Notes: generated by a model from the letters alone, not told the origin. DNA of 33,855 nucleotides from Bacillota bacterium (GCA_023441125.1 JAEZQV010000495.1:1-33855); one strand, 5' to 3'; counted from the stretch's first letter, positions 1-7,796 are shown. Numbers and translations: made by a program.

Positions 1-786
1 ATACTGGCGGAACACTTTTATGCCATGACTGAGGCGGTACGCCGGCGGGAGGATGAATTGCGGCGCAAACAGGGCGAATTGACTAAATATGCCCAGACGC
101 TCAAACGCAGCAACCGGGAGCTTGACCAGTTTGCCTATGTTGTCTCCCATGACCTTAAAGCCCCGCTCCGGGCTATTGCCAATTTGTCGCAGTGGCTTGA
201 GGAGGATCTTCCCGGCACACTGGATGTAGAAATTCAGCGCAAGCTGGAACTGCTGAGAGGGCGGGTACGGCGGATGGAAAATCTCATTGAAGGCATCCTG
301 GAATATTCACGGATTGGCAGGATTAAAACCACGGTTGAGGTGGTCGATGTCGGGGAACTGATTAATGAAGTAAGCGAAGAACTGGATTTGCCGGCCGAGT
401 TCCGTATTATAACCGGCTCGGAGCTGCCTGTTATCCGGACGGAGCGGGTTCGGCTCAGGCAAGTGTTTGCCAATCTGATCGGCAATGCCGTAAAACACCA
501 TGACAAGCCGGCAGGAAAAGTCCTTGTCAAGGCAGCCGATGCCGGTGAATTCTATGAATTCAGTGTGGCCGATGACGGACCGGGCATTGCTCCGGACTAT
601 CACCATAAAATTTTTGAGATATTTCAAACCCTTGCGTCCCGTGATATCCGGGAGAGTACCGGGGTAGGGCTGGCGCTGGTCAAGAAAATTGTCGAGAATC
701 AGGGTGGTTTGGTACGAGTACTGTCGGCGGCGGGGCAGGGAGCAACTTTTATTTTTACCTGGCCGAAATATTGGAAGGAGGAGTAA
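1..786 (+). CDS. Sensor histidine kinase, C-terminal part (5' end outside window)
   Basis: The reading frame is open from base 1, so this is the 3' part of a larger gene; an internal ATG at 25 is probably not the start. The visible 261 residues hold a coiled-coil-like linker, then a HisKA dimerisation domain with the phospho-accepting His in SHDLKAPLRAI. An HATPase_c domain follows, with an N box (FANLIGNAVKHHD), G1 box (DDGPGI) and G2 box (STGVGLALVKKIVENQGG). It should autophosphorylate and pass phosphate to a response regulator. The sensory part lies upstream and is not visible. The SHDLKAPL style is typical of cytosolic PAS- or phytochrome-type kinases. No response regulator is adjacent inside the window. 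The stop is followed three bases later by the next start, and that gene's GGAGG lies inside this gene's end, suggesting co-transcription. Confidence 0.9.
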   Translation: MLAEHFYAMTEAVRRREDELRRKQGELTKYAQTLKRSNRELDQFAYVVSHDLKAPLRAIANLSQWLEEDLPGTLDVEIQRKLELLRGRVRRMENLIEGILEYSRIGRIKTTVEVVDVGELINEVSEELDLPAEFRIITGSELPVIRTERVRLRQVFANLIGNAVKHHDKPAGKVLVKAADAGEFYEFSVADDGPGIAPDYHHKIFEIFQTLASRDIRESTGVGLALVKKIVENQGGLVRVLSAAGQGATFIFTWPKYWKEE

Positions 787-789
787 TGT

Positions 790-1158
790 ATGCACGATGT
801 CGCGCATATTGGTATTGTAGTTAAAAATGTGGATAAATCGCTGGCGTTTTACACGTCGGTGTTGGGCTGTACCCGGGCAGAAAGTTATCAGGATGAACGC
901 ATTCGCCTGGAATTTATCAAGTCCGGCCAGCAGACGATCGAACTCATCCAGTATACCGAGGATGCTGCCAGTTCGCGGGGCCCGGGGATAGTGGACCATG
1001 TGGCCTTCTTGGTTAAGGATATGGATGATGCAATCGCAAGACTGCGGCAGAACCAGGTGCCCCTGTTGTTTGATCAGCCCAAAATCATGAGTGATAAAAA
1101 GATTATGTTCTTTACCGGTCCGGACGGTGAACGCTTGGAATTTGTCCAGAAGCTATGA
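790..1158 (+). CDS. VOC family (glyoxalase / methylmalonyl-CoA epimerase-like) protein
   Basis: A 122-residue single-module vicinal oxygen chelate protein with two beta-alpha-beta-beta-beta halves. The likely metal ligands are in the expected places: His6 (AHIGI), Glu51 (TIELI), His70 (DHVAF) and Glu117 (ERLEFV). The N-terminal style (IGIVVKNVDKSLAFY) and the GIVDHVAF segment resemble methylmalonyl-CoA epimerases, but the protein is short for that enzyme and no propionate-pathway genes are nearby. A lactoylglutathione-lyase-like or other VOC function is equally possible. The ATG at 790 has an ideal GGAGGAG just upstream, within the end of the kinase gene. The substrate cannot be decided from sequence. 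Confidence 0.8.
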   Translation: MHDVAHIGIVVKNVDKSLAFYTSVLGCTRAESYQDERIRLEFIKSGQQTIELIQYTEDAASSRGPGIVDHVAFLVKDMDDAIARLRQNQVPLLFDQPKIMSDKKIMFFTGPDGERLEFVQKL

Positions 1159-1235
1159 TCTCAGGACAAGCCGGGAAAAGTGAACTGACGCCGCCTATAG
1201 AGGCGGGAGTCTTAACTCGCTGAATAAGATAAAGA

Positions 1236-1289
1236 GGGGACGGTTCCTGCTTTGAATGCTGGAATGCATTCAAGTCATGAACCGTCCCC
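1236..1289. repeat. REP-like palindrome with GGGGACGGTTC arms
   Basis: A two-part inverted repeat. The outer arms are GGGGACGGTTC (1236-1246) and GAACCGTCCCC (1279-1289), a perfect 11-bp match. Inside is a second perfect 7-bp stem, TGAATGC (1253-1259) with GCATTCA (1266-1272). No U-tract follows, so it is not an ordinary terminator. Palindromes with GGGGACGG-type arms recur between genes in many Firmicutes (recalled, not searched). It lies between the VOC gene and the convergent small Cys-protein gene, where a transcript barrier for both would be useful. Confidence 0.5.
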
Positions 1290-1301
1290 GCTTCCCTTGG
1301 C

Positions 1302-1523
1302 TTATGCCAAGCCAATGCCGGGAGGATGTTTGGGCGCGTTTTCCGCCAGTGGACATTTTTCCTGGCGGCATTCATCGCTAAAATCACATTCAATGTCTGC
1401 TACCTGGTAATGCGGCATGGCATCACCGGGAACACGGGTTTCCCGGTATACGGCAATAATGCTGTGCCGTCTGTTAAGATGAGGGCAATCGCCATATAAT
1501 ATAGTGGGCGCGCGTTTGGACAT
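1302..1523 (-). CDS. Small cysteine-containing hypothetical protein
   Basis: A 73-residue protein on the minus strand. The ATG (complement of 1521-1523) is chosen because GGAGGTG lies eight bases before it; an upstream in-frame extension has no such site. It has four cysteines, Cys13 in GDCPHLNRRH and Cys46, Cys52 and Cys57 in a C-x5-C-x4-C cluster, together with several His residues. A small metal- or redox-binding fold is therefore possible. No signal peptide or membrane segment is present. I do not recognise the family. It is convergent with the VOC gene and divergent from the DUF2156 gene. Confidence 0.6.
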   Translation of the reverse strand: MSKRAPTILYGDCPHLNRRHSIIAVYRETRVPGDAMPHYQVADIECDFSDECRQEKCPLAENAPKHPPGIGLA

Positions 1524-1545
1524 GGGTTCACCTCCGACTGCTGTA

Positions 1546-1574
1546 TTGCATGCGCTGTGCGCCAGGCATATAAT
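1546..1574 (+). promoter_or_regulatory. Putative sigma-A promoter for the DUF2156 gene
   Basis: TTGCAT (1546-1551), a 17-base spacer, then a perfect TATAAT (1569-1574). The expected start is near 1581, about 64 bases before the proposed ATC start codon. The -35 matches mainly in its TTG. Confidence 0.5.
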
Positions 1575-1644
1575 AATAAGTACTAAACAATACGCCGCGT
1601 TAGTTCGCAAGCGGGCATTAAAGAATTAAGTAGGGGGTCTTAGT

Positions 1645-2535
1645 ATCAATTTCCAGGATATCACGTTGGCGCAGAAACCTATATTTGATAAGTACTTTGG
1701 TCAGCGCCGCTATGAAAATGCGCATTTTAGCTTTACCAATTTATTTATGTGGCGCAATATATATTCCATCAAATGGACCGAAGAACAAGGCTACCTTTTC
1801 ATCAAAGCCGGCACTGGCAGCAGGCAGTTTATGCTGCAGCCGTTTGGCCCGGATGAAGGCATCCAGGCGGCTCTGGAAAACATGGCTGACTATTTTACCG
1901 CCCAAAACCTGCCGTTTCAATTGCGGGGCATCGAAAAATTCATGCTGGGCATTTTGGAGACCTGGCGCCCCGGGCAGTTTGCCATTGCCAGCGACCGTGA
2001 CAACTTCGACTATGTTTATAATAGCAAGGATTTGATTGAATTAAAAGGCCGTAAATATCACGGCAAGAAAAATCACATTAACAGCTTCAAGCGCAATTAC
2101 AGCAGTTACGAGTTTTGGCCGCTGACGCCGGAATGGACGGCCAACTGTATCGCCAATCAGCACGAGTGGTGTATGAAAAAAGGCTGCGACGATGATCCCA
2201 CTTTGCGCGGCGAACGGGACGCCATTATCGAAGTCTTGAGCCATTGGACCGAGCTTAAACTTACCGGCGGTTTAATTACCATTGGCGGCAAAGTGGAAGC
2301 CTTTACTTTTGGCGAACAGTTGAATGCCGACACGGCCGTTATCCATGTCGAGAAAGGCAACCCTGACATCCGCGGCGTGTATCCGGTGATTAATCAGAAC
2401 TTTTGCGAACATGCCTGGCGGCACCTGGAATATATCAACCGGGAGGAAGACATGGGCATTGAGGGGCTGCGCAAGGCCAAGGAATCCTATTATCCGGCCC
2501 GAATGATAGAAAAGTTTAATATTAAACCCAAATAG
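1645..2535 (+). CDS. DUF2156 (phosphatidylglycerol lysyltransferase C-terminal-like) protein, probable ATC start
   Basis: A soluble protein of about 296 residues of the DUF2156 family, a tandem GNAT-like fold related to the catalytic part of MprF-type aminoacyl transferases. Supporting segments are KPIFDKYF, FTNLFMWRNIY, LKGRKYHGKKNHINSFKR and the C-terminal EEDMGIEGLRKAKESYYPAR. Stand-alone members have no firmly known substrate; transfer of an aminoacyl group is an inference. Start choice: the first ordinary start codon is TTG at 1666, 28 bases from the ribosome site and missing the family's usual N-terminus. In-frame ATC at 1645 sits seven bases after AGGGGG (1632-1637) and restores INFQDITLAQKP, the expected opening. 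The frame is closed by TAA at 1627, so no upstream ATG exists. Confidence 0.8.
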   Translation: MNFQDITLAQKPIFDKYFGQRRYENAHFSFTNLFMWRNIYSIKWTEEQGYLFIKAGTGSRQFMLQPFGPDEGIQAALENMADYFTAQNLPFQLRGIEKFMLGILETWRPGQFAIASDRDNFDYVYNSKDLIELKGRKYHGKKNHINSFKRNYSSYEFWPLTPEWTANCIANQHEWCMKKGCDDDPTLRGERDAIIEVLSHWTELKLTGGLITIGGKVEAFTFGEQLNADTAVIHVEKGNPDIRGVYPVINQNFCEHAWRHLEYINREEDMGIEGLRKAKESYYPARMIEKFNIKPK

Positions 2536-2630
2536 GGGGGCGTATTCCCGGGTAAACTACCTGGTAGAACGCCGCCTGTTAGCTGCAGCTGCCTAATTTT
2601 TTACCAACTACTATACTTTTGGCTGGGGTG

Positions 2631-2639
2631 TGGTATAAT
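2631..2639 (+). promoter_or_regulatory. Extended -10 promoter upstream of speD
   Basis: TGGTATAAT is a perfect extended -10 (TGnTATAAT). No convincing -35 is seen at the usual distance, as expected for this promoter class. It lies about 90 bases before the SpeD start, leaving a leader in which I see no recognisable riboswitch. Confidence 0.55.
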
Positions 2640-2727
2640 TTTTATGGATTTTTGCTAAATAAGACGGTGGCGGGTTAACTGCACCGGGTCAACTTTCACT
2701 CTATCTGTGAGGAGAAGGACAAGCACG

Positions 2728-3576
2728 ATGGAAATTAAATCAATAAAAAAATTAAAACTCTATGGATTTAATAATCTTACCAAAAGTCTCAGTTTTAATA
2801 TGTATGACATCTGCTATGCGAAAACGCCGCAGCACCGCCATTCCTACATCGAATACATTGATGAAGAATATAGTGCGGAGCGGCTGACCAATATCCTGAC
2901 AGAAGTGGCGACCATGATTGGTGCCAATATCCTGAACATTGCCAAACAGGACTATGATCCGCAAGGGGCCAGTGTAACCATGCTGATTTCGGAGGAAGCC
3001 GTGCATCAGCCGGGTGAGGCCGGCGAGCTCGACCATGAGGACTGCGGTGAGTGCGAGCTCAACGAGCCGATGCCTGACGCGGTAGTCTGCCATCTGGATA
3101 AAAGCCATATTACCGTCCACACCTATCCGGAAAGCCACCCTGATGAGGGCATCAGCACTTTTCGCGCCGATATTGATGTGTCGACCTGTGGCCAGATTTC
3201 GCCGCTTAAAGCCCTGAACTTTCTCATTAACACCTTCCACCCTGATATCGCCGTAATCGATTACCGGGTACGCGGCTTTACCCGCGATGTCAATGGCAAA
3301 AAGTTTTTCATTGACCATAAAATTAATTCCATTCAGAACTATATATCCAGCGATAACCGCGACATGTATCAGATGATTGACGTAAATGTGTATCAGGAGA
3401 ATATTTTCCACACCAAAATGCTGTTAAAGGAATTTGATCTGGATAATTACTTGTTTGGTACGGCCAAAAAAGAACTGCTGGCCGGCGAGAAGAAAAAAAT
3501 TAAGCAGCGTTTGAAAAAAGAGATGGCTGAGATTTTTTACGGAAAAAATATCCCCAAAGTGAATTTGAAGTTATAG
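2728..3576 (+). CDS. speD: S-adenosylmethionine decarboxylase proenzyme, E. coli SpeD type
   Basis: A 282-residue pyruvoyl enzyme that makes decarboxylated SAM, the aminopropyl donor for spermidine. It aligns from memory with E. coli SpeD along its length: [17 protein letters not shown], the self-cleavage site at Lys125-Ser126 in [26 protein letters not shown] with Cys154, and [19 protein letters not shown]. Ser126 becomes the pyruvoyl group after autocleavage. It is the long class, not the short Bacillus/Thermotoga form. A short acidic insert with CGEC (about residues 101-115) precedes the cleavage region. The ATG at 2728 is chosen because GGAGAAGG ends nine bases earlier; the upstream in-frame start at 2707 has none. 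No spermidine synthase gene is adjacent. Confidence 0.95.
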   Translation: MEIKSIKKLKLYGFNNLTKSLSFNMYDICYAKTPQHRHSYIEYIDEEYSAERLTNILTEVATMIGANILNIAKQDYDPQGASVTMLISEEAVHQPGEAGELDHEDCGECELNEPMPDAVVCHLDKSHITVHTYPESHPDEGISTFRADIDVSTCGQISPLKALNFLINTFHPDIAVIDYRVRGFTRDVNGKKFFIDHKINSIQNYISSDNRDMYQMIDVNVYQENIFHTKMLLKEFDLDNYLFGTAKKELLAGEKKKIKQRLKKEMAEIFYGKNIPKVNLKL

Positions 3577-3581
3577 ACATG

Positions 3582-3605
3582 AAAATCCCCCGTTTGGGGG
3601 ATTTT
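3582..3605 (+). terminator. Perfect 10-bp hairpin between speD and the cytochrome b gene
   Basis: AAAATCCCCC (3582-3591), loop GTTT, GGGGGATTTT (3596-3605), starting six bases after the speD stop. It resembles an intrinsic terminator, though the U-run is short. The 3' arm GGGGGA lies ten bases before the next gene's ATG and may double as its ribosome site. Confidence 0.65.
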
Positions 3606-3611
3606 ATTTGT

Positions 3612-4205
3612 ATGAAACTATTATTGCATCCTCTGCCTGTACGTATTTTCCACTGGATCATGGTTTCGGCCGTGACGTATTTGGTTATAACCGGCCTGTA
3701 TCTGCATGATCCCTGGAGCGGACTGTCTTACGGTTTAGTGCGTAAAACCCATAGTCTTGCCGGTATTTTATTGCTGTTAAATCTGTTGGGGCAGACCTAC
3801 TATTATTTTTTTACCGGCAAATATACCGAGGTGCTGTTTACCCGGCACGACCTGCCCAACTTACGCAGCTTCCTGCGGTATGCATTGTTTATTACCGAAC
3901 ATCATCCCAATTACGGCCGGTACAATCCGGGGCAAAAGGCATTGTTCACCAGCTGGGTTATGGCTGTGGTTCTGGCCAGCATGGCCGGCTTACCGTATAT
4001 TTTTCCCGAGCAGGCCTCCTGGCTTAGCCGTCCTTTTGGCGGTTTGACCGGTGTGAGAATAACTTTTTATGGCCTAACTATGTTTTTTTTGGCCACTATC
4101 CCGCTCCATATATACCTGGTGTTTACGGAGGAACCCGCCAAGCTTCAGGCTATATTTTCCGGTTATGTAAATAAAGAGCCCAAGTGCGGCAACGGCCCGG
4201 AATAA
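3612..4205 (+). CDS. Cytochrome b561 / Ni-hydrogenase cytochrome b-type membrane protein
   Basis: A 197-residue integral membrane protein with about four hydrophobic helices (around 15-32, 45-67, 110-131 and 150-172). It opens with HPLPVRIFHWIMVSAV, the typical start of b-type cytochromes that anchor hydrogenases or formate dehydrogenases. Candidate haem ligands are His14, His47 (KTHSLAG) and His166 (PLHIYLV). It probably passes electrons between quinone and a partner, but no dehydrogenase or hydrogenase gene is adjacent, so the partner is unknown. The ATG at 3612 is chosen over the ATG at 3579, because the latter would make its first residues from the terminator-like hairpin. Confidence 0.75.
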   Translation: MKLLLHPLPVRIFHWIMVSAVTYLVITGLYLHDPWSGLSYGLVRKTHSLAGILLLLNLLGQTYYYFFTGKYTEVLFTRHDLPNLRSFLRYALFITEHHPNYGRYNPGQKALFTSWVMAVVLASMAGLPYIFPEQASWLSRPFGGLTGVRITFYGLTMFFLATIPLHIYLVFTEEPAKLQAIFSGYVNKEPKCGNGPE

Positions 4206-4208
4206 GCG

Positions 4209-5708
4209 TTACTTGCCGGCCCAGACCGGCAGCGATTGCCGGTCATAGCCGCAAGGCCGGCTAGCGGACGGTTTTAGCAACGCCGATAGCAGCTGGCGGC
4301 CGTTATCCATCCCTTGCGCGCCCAGGAGCACAATTAAATCACCGGGCAGGGACTGCTCGAGCGCAGCCGTAACAGCACCGGCAAGGGTCGCGCGGTAGGT
4401 ATGGTCAAGCCTGTGGGCGGCAAGGGCTGACAAAAAGGCCTGTTGTTCCTGACCGGTTACGGTATCGGCCGGGGTAACCTGATCGGTACTGGCAGTTACA
4501 ATCAGTTCAAAAGCCAGCTTTTGGCGCCACAGGGCAATTGTGGTGGCATTGGCCGTATTAATGGCGGCGCCCCGCTGGCCGCGAATGGCGTTGACGATGA
4601 TAAGACGGCTGTAGCGAAAGGACGCGATTGCGGCGAAGACGGCGTCAATACTGCCGGGGTTAAGCGCCGTATCATCCACTATCGTGAGTCCAGACGCATG
4701 CAGGATATTCATGCGCCGCTCAACACCCCTAAAGCTTCTTAACGCCTGGATAATTGTTGCCGGTGCTACGCCCTGTAGTAAAGCTGCGGCGGCGGCCAGC
4801 AAAGCATTTTCTACATTATGCCGGCCCGGGAGGCCTAATGTTACCGCATAATCTCCCTCCGCCAGCAGCCGGTGGCCGCTAACCGGCAACGGCCTGGTGA
4901 GCGTCAGGGTAAAAGCGCTGCCATAGGTGGAGAGATGGCTGATATTGGCAATAATATCGGCCGGGTTGTCTACGGCGGCAGAGATGATGTTACCGCTAAA
5001 TGGCTTGGCTATTGCCTGGCAGTATGGATCGGCAACATTAACAATGAGCGGAGTTGACGGAGCGAGCAGATCTAGGAATTTGGCCTTGGCTGCCAGGTAA
5101 CCGGCAAATCCGCCGTGAAAATCAAGATGATCGGCGCAGACATTGGTAAGTATGCCGGCAGCAAAAGTAACCTGGGCAACCCGCTGCATGTCAATTCCCT
5201 GGGCCGACACTTCCATGGCGGCATGGGTCACTTTATTGCTCAGCATTTGCGCAAGGTACTGCTGCAGACTGACCGCATCCGGGGTCGTGAGGCGGCTCGG
5301 GCAGGAACCTTTACCAGTATTTACGCGGATTGTGCCAATCAGGCCGGTCCGGAGACCTGCCTGCACAAAAATATGTTCCAGCATGCAGGCAATGGTGGTT
5401 TTACCATTCGAACCGGTTATACCGGTTAGCTTTAATTTCCGGGACGGATGACCGTAAAAGGCGCTGGCCAGCTGCGCCAGCGCCAGTCTGGCGTCCGTCA
5501 CGCCAATAACCGGTACCGGCAGCTGCGGTAAACACTGGGGACAGTCGCTGACAACAGCCAGTGCTCCCTTGCTGGCGGCAGCAGGGGCAAAATTATTACC
5601 GTCAGCAGCCCGGCCGCGAATGGCAACGAAGATAGAACCAGGCTGCACCTGATCCGAATGGCAGGTAATGGCGGCCGCTTTGCCGATTAATTCATCTACC
5701 GGAAGCAT
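4209..5708 (-). CDS. Divergent MurE-like Mur ligase family protein
   Basis: A 499-residue protein with the three-domain MurE layout: an N-terminal UDP-binding-like domain (about 1-90), a central ATPase with P-loop GITGSNGKTT (96-105), TTPD (141-144) and a probable carbamylated Lys208 in YLAAKAKF, and a C-terminal ligase domain from about 325. Mur ligases join an amino acid to a carboxylate using ATP. Key C-terminal motifs of true MurE are altered. The DYAH(T/N)P segment reads DDTALNPGS (345-353) with His lost. The FGCGGDRD segment reads VNAIRGQRG. No DNPR amino-acid-selecting motif is seen. It is therefore probably a paralogue with another substrate. The ATG at 5708 has GAGGAGG nearby; the upstream TTG does not. 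It is divergent from the VanW gene. Confidence 0.8.
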   Translation of the reverse strand: MLPVDELIGKAAAITCHSDQVQPGSIFVAIRGRAADGNNFAPAAASKGALAVVSDCPQCLPQLPVPVIGVTDARLALAQLASAFYGHPSRKLKLTGITGSNGKTTIACMLEHIFVQAGLRTGLIGTIRVNTGKGSCPSRLTTPDAVSLQQYLAQMLSNKVTHAAMEVSAQGIDMQRVAQVTFAAGILTNVCADHLDFHGGFAGYLAAKAKFLDLLAPSTPLIVNVADPYCQAIAKPFSGNIISAAVDNPADIIANISHLSTYGSAFTLTLTRPLPVSGHRLLAEGDYAVTLGLPGRHNVENALLAAAAALLQGVAPATIIQALRSFRGVERRMNILHASGLTIVDDTALNPGSIDAVFAAIASFRYSRLIIVNAIRGQRGAAINTANATTIALWRQKLAFELIVTASTDQVTPADTVTGQEQQAFLSALAAHRLDHTYRATLAGAVTAALEQSLPGDLIVLLGAQGMDNGRQLLSALLKPSASRPCGYDRQSLPVWAGK

Positions 5709-5751
5709 GCGTTTTCCTCCTCTTTTCGCCAATAAGCTACTCCATGGTATT

Positions 5752-5758
5752 CATACTA
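5752..5758 (+). promoter_or_regulatory. CATACTA, possible sigma-G/E-type -10 before the VanW gene
   Basis: CATACTA is a perfect sigma-G-type -10. A possible -35, CAATA (5730-5734), lies 17 bases upstream with one mismatch to GnATR. The predicted start (about 5765) falls on the Shine-Dalgarno itself, giving an unusually short leader, so this call is weak. Confidence 0.25.
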
Positions 5759-5777
5759 CCGGCAGGAGGTGACCGGA

Positions 5778-6623
5778 ATAAAAATTCTTGTATATATGTC
5801 CGTATGGTTTTTGGCCGCCACCGGCTTGTTTTTTTCGGCCGGCTGCGGCTTAAGCAGCCCGGCCCCCAAGCCCCAGATGCATCTTGTGGCGGACAATGTA
5901 AGCGTGGCGGGAGTGCCGGTAGGCGGTCTGACGCCGGCAGAAGCTGCCAAGACGCTGAACAATCTGGCGCAGGCTAAAAATGTGCCGGCGGTGAACGCGG
6001 GGTTTGATCCGGTGGGCGGCCGGATTCTGCCGGAGCGCCCCGGCCAGCGCATGGATGTTCCGGCCACAATCAATACTGTATTAGCGGCCCCGGCCGGCAG
6101 CAGGATAACGCCTGTTTATCAGCCGTTTCGTCCGGAAATAACCCGGGAGGTGCTGGCCCGGGGCCACCGGCTGAGTACCTTTGCCACCCGGATTCTGGAT
6201 AATAGCCCCGGACGTCTGGCCAATATCCGTCTGACGGCCAAATTAACCAATAATACCCTCATCGGCCCGGGCGAGGAGTTTTCTTTTAACAAAGTAACCG
6301 GCGAGCCGACCAGTGCCCGCGGTTTTCAGCCGGCGACGGTATTTGGCGATAGCGGGGAAAAGGAGGAAGGACTGGGCGGCGGTATGTGCCAGGTAAGCTC
6401 AACGCTATATAATACTGTTCTGGCGGCCAATCTTCAGGTGACTGAGCGCCACCCGCACTCCCAGCCGGTTAATTATGTGGCGCCGGGCAAAGACGCCACT
6501 ACTTTTACCGACAAGGATTTCCGTTTTGTCAACAATACCCGCTGGCGACTTATTACCCGCATCTTTACAGATCAGGCCGGTTCCGAAATAACGGCTGAAT
6601 TATGGGCGCTGCCTGACGAATAA
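5778..6623 (+). CDS. VanW family lipoprotein
   Basis: A protein of about 281 residues with a lipoprotein signal peptide: a Lys near the start, a hydrophobic run, then FFSAGCG with the lipobox Cys. The C-terminal half is the VanW domain, recognised by LIGPGEEFSFNKVTGEPT, GLGGGMCQVSSTLYNTVL and RHPHSQPVNYVAPGKDATTF. VanW proteins are common in Firmicutes and are linked to cell-wall processes; the reaction is unknown. The start is uncertain. GGAGGT (5765-5770) overlaps the nearest ordinary start, GTG 5769, which therefore cannot use it. ATG 5796 is 25 bases away and would drop the basic N-terminus. In-frame ATA at 5778 is seven bases from the site and gives a classic signal peptide. A SpoIID/LytB gene follows. 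Confidence 0.8.
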   Translation: MKILVYMSVWFLAATGLFFSAGCGLSSPAPKPQMHLVADNVSVAGVPVGGLTPAEAAKTLNNLAQAKNVPAVNAGFDPVGGRILPERPGQRMDVPATINTVLAAPAGSRITPVYQPFRPEITREVLARGHRLSTFATRILDNSPGRLANIRLTAKLTNNTLIGPGEEFSFNKVTGEPTSARGFQPATVFGDSGEKEEGLGGGMCQVSSTLYNTVLAANLQVTERHPHSQPVNYVAPGKDATTFTDKDFRFVNNTRWRLITRIFTDQAGSEITAELWALPDE

Positions 6624-6665
6624 GTGCGGGTGCAGCCTGACATACTAACTGTGAGGTGGGAGTGC

Positions 6666-7679
6666 ATGAAAAACAAAACAATCAATACCGCAATTGTCGT
6701 AGGCGTTCTGCTAGTTTTCATCACGGGAGCATATACAGTACTCAAGCCTCCCGCCCAAAAACCGGCGCCGACACCGCCGGCGCCTGCCGAGCAGGCGCCC
6801 AAGGCGACGCCACAGCCTATTCCCGGGGTACCGGCCTTTAATGCTGCCAAGTATCCAAGCGAACCGCAAATCCGGGTTTATATGGCTGACAAGGGTACCA
6901 TAGAGACTATGCCGCTGGAAAAATATATCGAAGGAGTCATTGCCCAGGAGATGGAGCCGGACTGGCCGACAGAAGCCCTGGCTGCCCAGGCCATTGCTTC
7001 CCGTACGCTGACTATCAGCGCTATTGAGGCCGGCACCATCAAAAAACTTCATAATGCCGACGTGAGTACCTCCAAAGAGGAGCTTCAGGCTTTTGCGCCG
7101 CAGAAAGTCAATGACAGTGTGCGGCAGGCCGTAGCCCGGACCCGAGGCCAAATTCTGCTCTATGCCGGCGGGCTTGTTAATGCCATCTACAGCTCCTGCA
7201 ACGGACAGATCGGGGCGACCCGGGAAGAGAGTTTCCCCAAGGAAATTGACCATGATACCCCTTATTTTCAGCCGGTTACCGATAATTGTTTTGCCTATGC
7301 GCCGGAAAACATTCAGTCCTGGACCGTCAAAATTCCAGGCTCACAGGTGGCGGCGGCCATTGGCTACAGTGGCAATCCCGGCGATATTAAAATTTTGGCG
7401 AAGGGGCCTTCCGGCCGTATCCTGTACATTGGCGCCGGCAATAAGAAGATGTATGGTTCCGACTTTCGCCGGGCTGTGGGCTACGACCGGCTGAAATCCA
7501 CACTGATTACCGACATGACTTACGACGGCAGTAATTTTGTCTTTAAAGGGTTAGGCTGGGGCAATGGCGTCGGTCTATGCCAATGGGGCGCGTACACCTA
7601 TGCCAAAGAGGGCAAACAGGCCGGCGAAATTATTACCCATTATTATCCCGGCGCCGAGATAAAAAAATTGTGGCAGTAG
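6666..7679 (+). CDS. SpoIID/LytB domain protein (membrane-anchored, peptidoglycan-acting)
   Basis: A 337-residue protein with an N-terminal transmembrane anchor (about 8-26), a Pro/Ala-rich linker (about 28-55) and then a SpoIID/LytB domain. Recognisable parts are LEKYIEGVIAQEMEPDWPTEAL with the catalytic-type Glu, AAQAIASRTL, YSSCNGQ and the C-terminal GLGWGNGVGLCQWGAYTYAKEG. SpoIID is a lytic transglycosylase needed for engulfment in sporulation; LytB-type homologues modulate wall hydrolases. Without a spoIIQ, spoIIM or spoIIP neighbour I do not call it spoIID itself. The ATG at 6666 follows GAGGTGGGA. It lies 42 bases after the VanW stop, probably in one operon. Confidence 0.85.
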   Translation: MKNKTINTAIVVGVLLVFITGAYTVLKPPAQKPAPTPPAPAEQAPKATPQPIPGVPAFNAAKYPSEPQIRVYMADKGTIETMPLEKYIEGVIAQEMEPDWPTEALAAQAIASRTLTISAIEAGTIKKLHNADVSTSKEELQAFAPQKVNDSVRQAVARTRGQILLYAGGLVNAIYSSCNGQIGATREESFPKEIDHDTPYFQPVTDNCFAYAPENIQSWTVKIPGSQVAAAIGYSGNPGDIKILAKGPSGRILYIGAGNKKMYGSDFRRAVGYDRLKSTLITDMTYDGSNFVFKGLGWGNGVGLCQWGAYTYAKEGKQAGEIITHYYPGAEIKKLWQ

Positions 7680-7730
7680 ATTGCAAGATACAGTGAATTT
7701 TAAATCTCGTTTTGCATACATTAATTACGC

Positions 7731-7796
7731 GAGGTAGTATGGCGGCTACCTCCCGGGGACTGCGCCGCTTGTCTGGTACGCACGGACAGGCGGCGC
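7731..7796 (+). terminator. Two hairpins after the SpoIID/LytB gene, second terminator-like
   Basis: The first is GAGGTAG (7731-7737) with CTACCTC (7746-7752). The second is GCGCCGCTTGTC (7762-7773) with GACAGGCGGCGC (7785-7796), 12 pairs including one G-U, followed by GATTTATTTT. The second is a plausible terminator for the upstream operon or an attenuator for the next gene. Confidence 0.4.

Noticed and set aside
307..999. 230-residue minus-strand open frame across the kinase and VOC genes
   Set aside because: It lies wholly over two well-supported plus-strand genes, has no ribosome site and no recognisable domain.
2752..3411. 219-residue minus-strand open frame opposite speD
   Set aside because: It is the antisense shadow of a clear SpeD gene.
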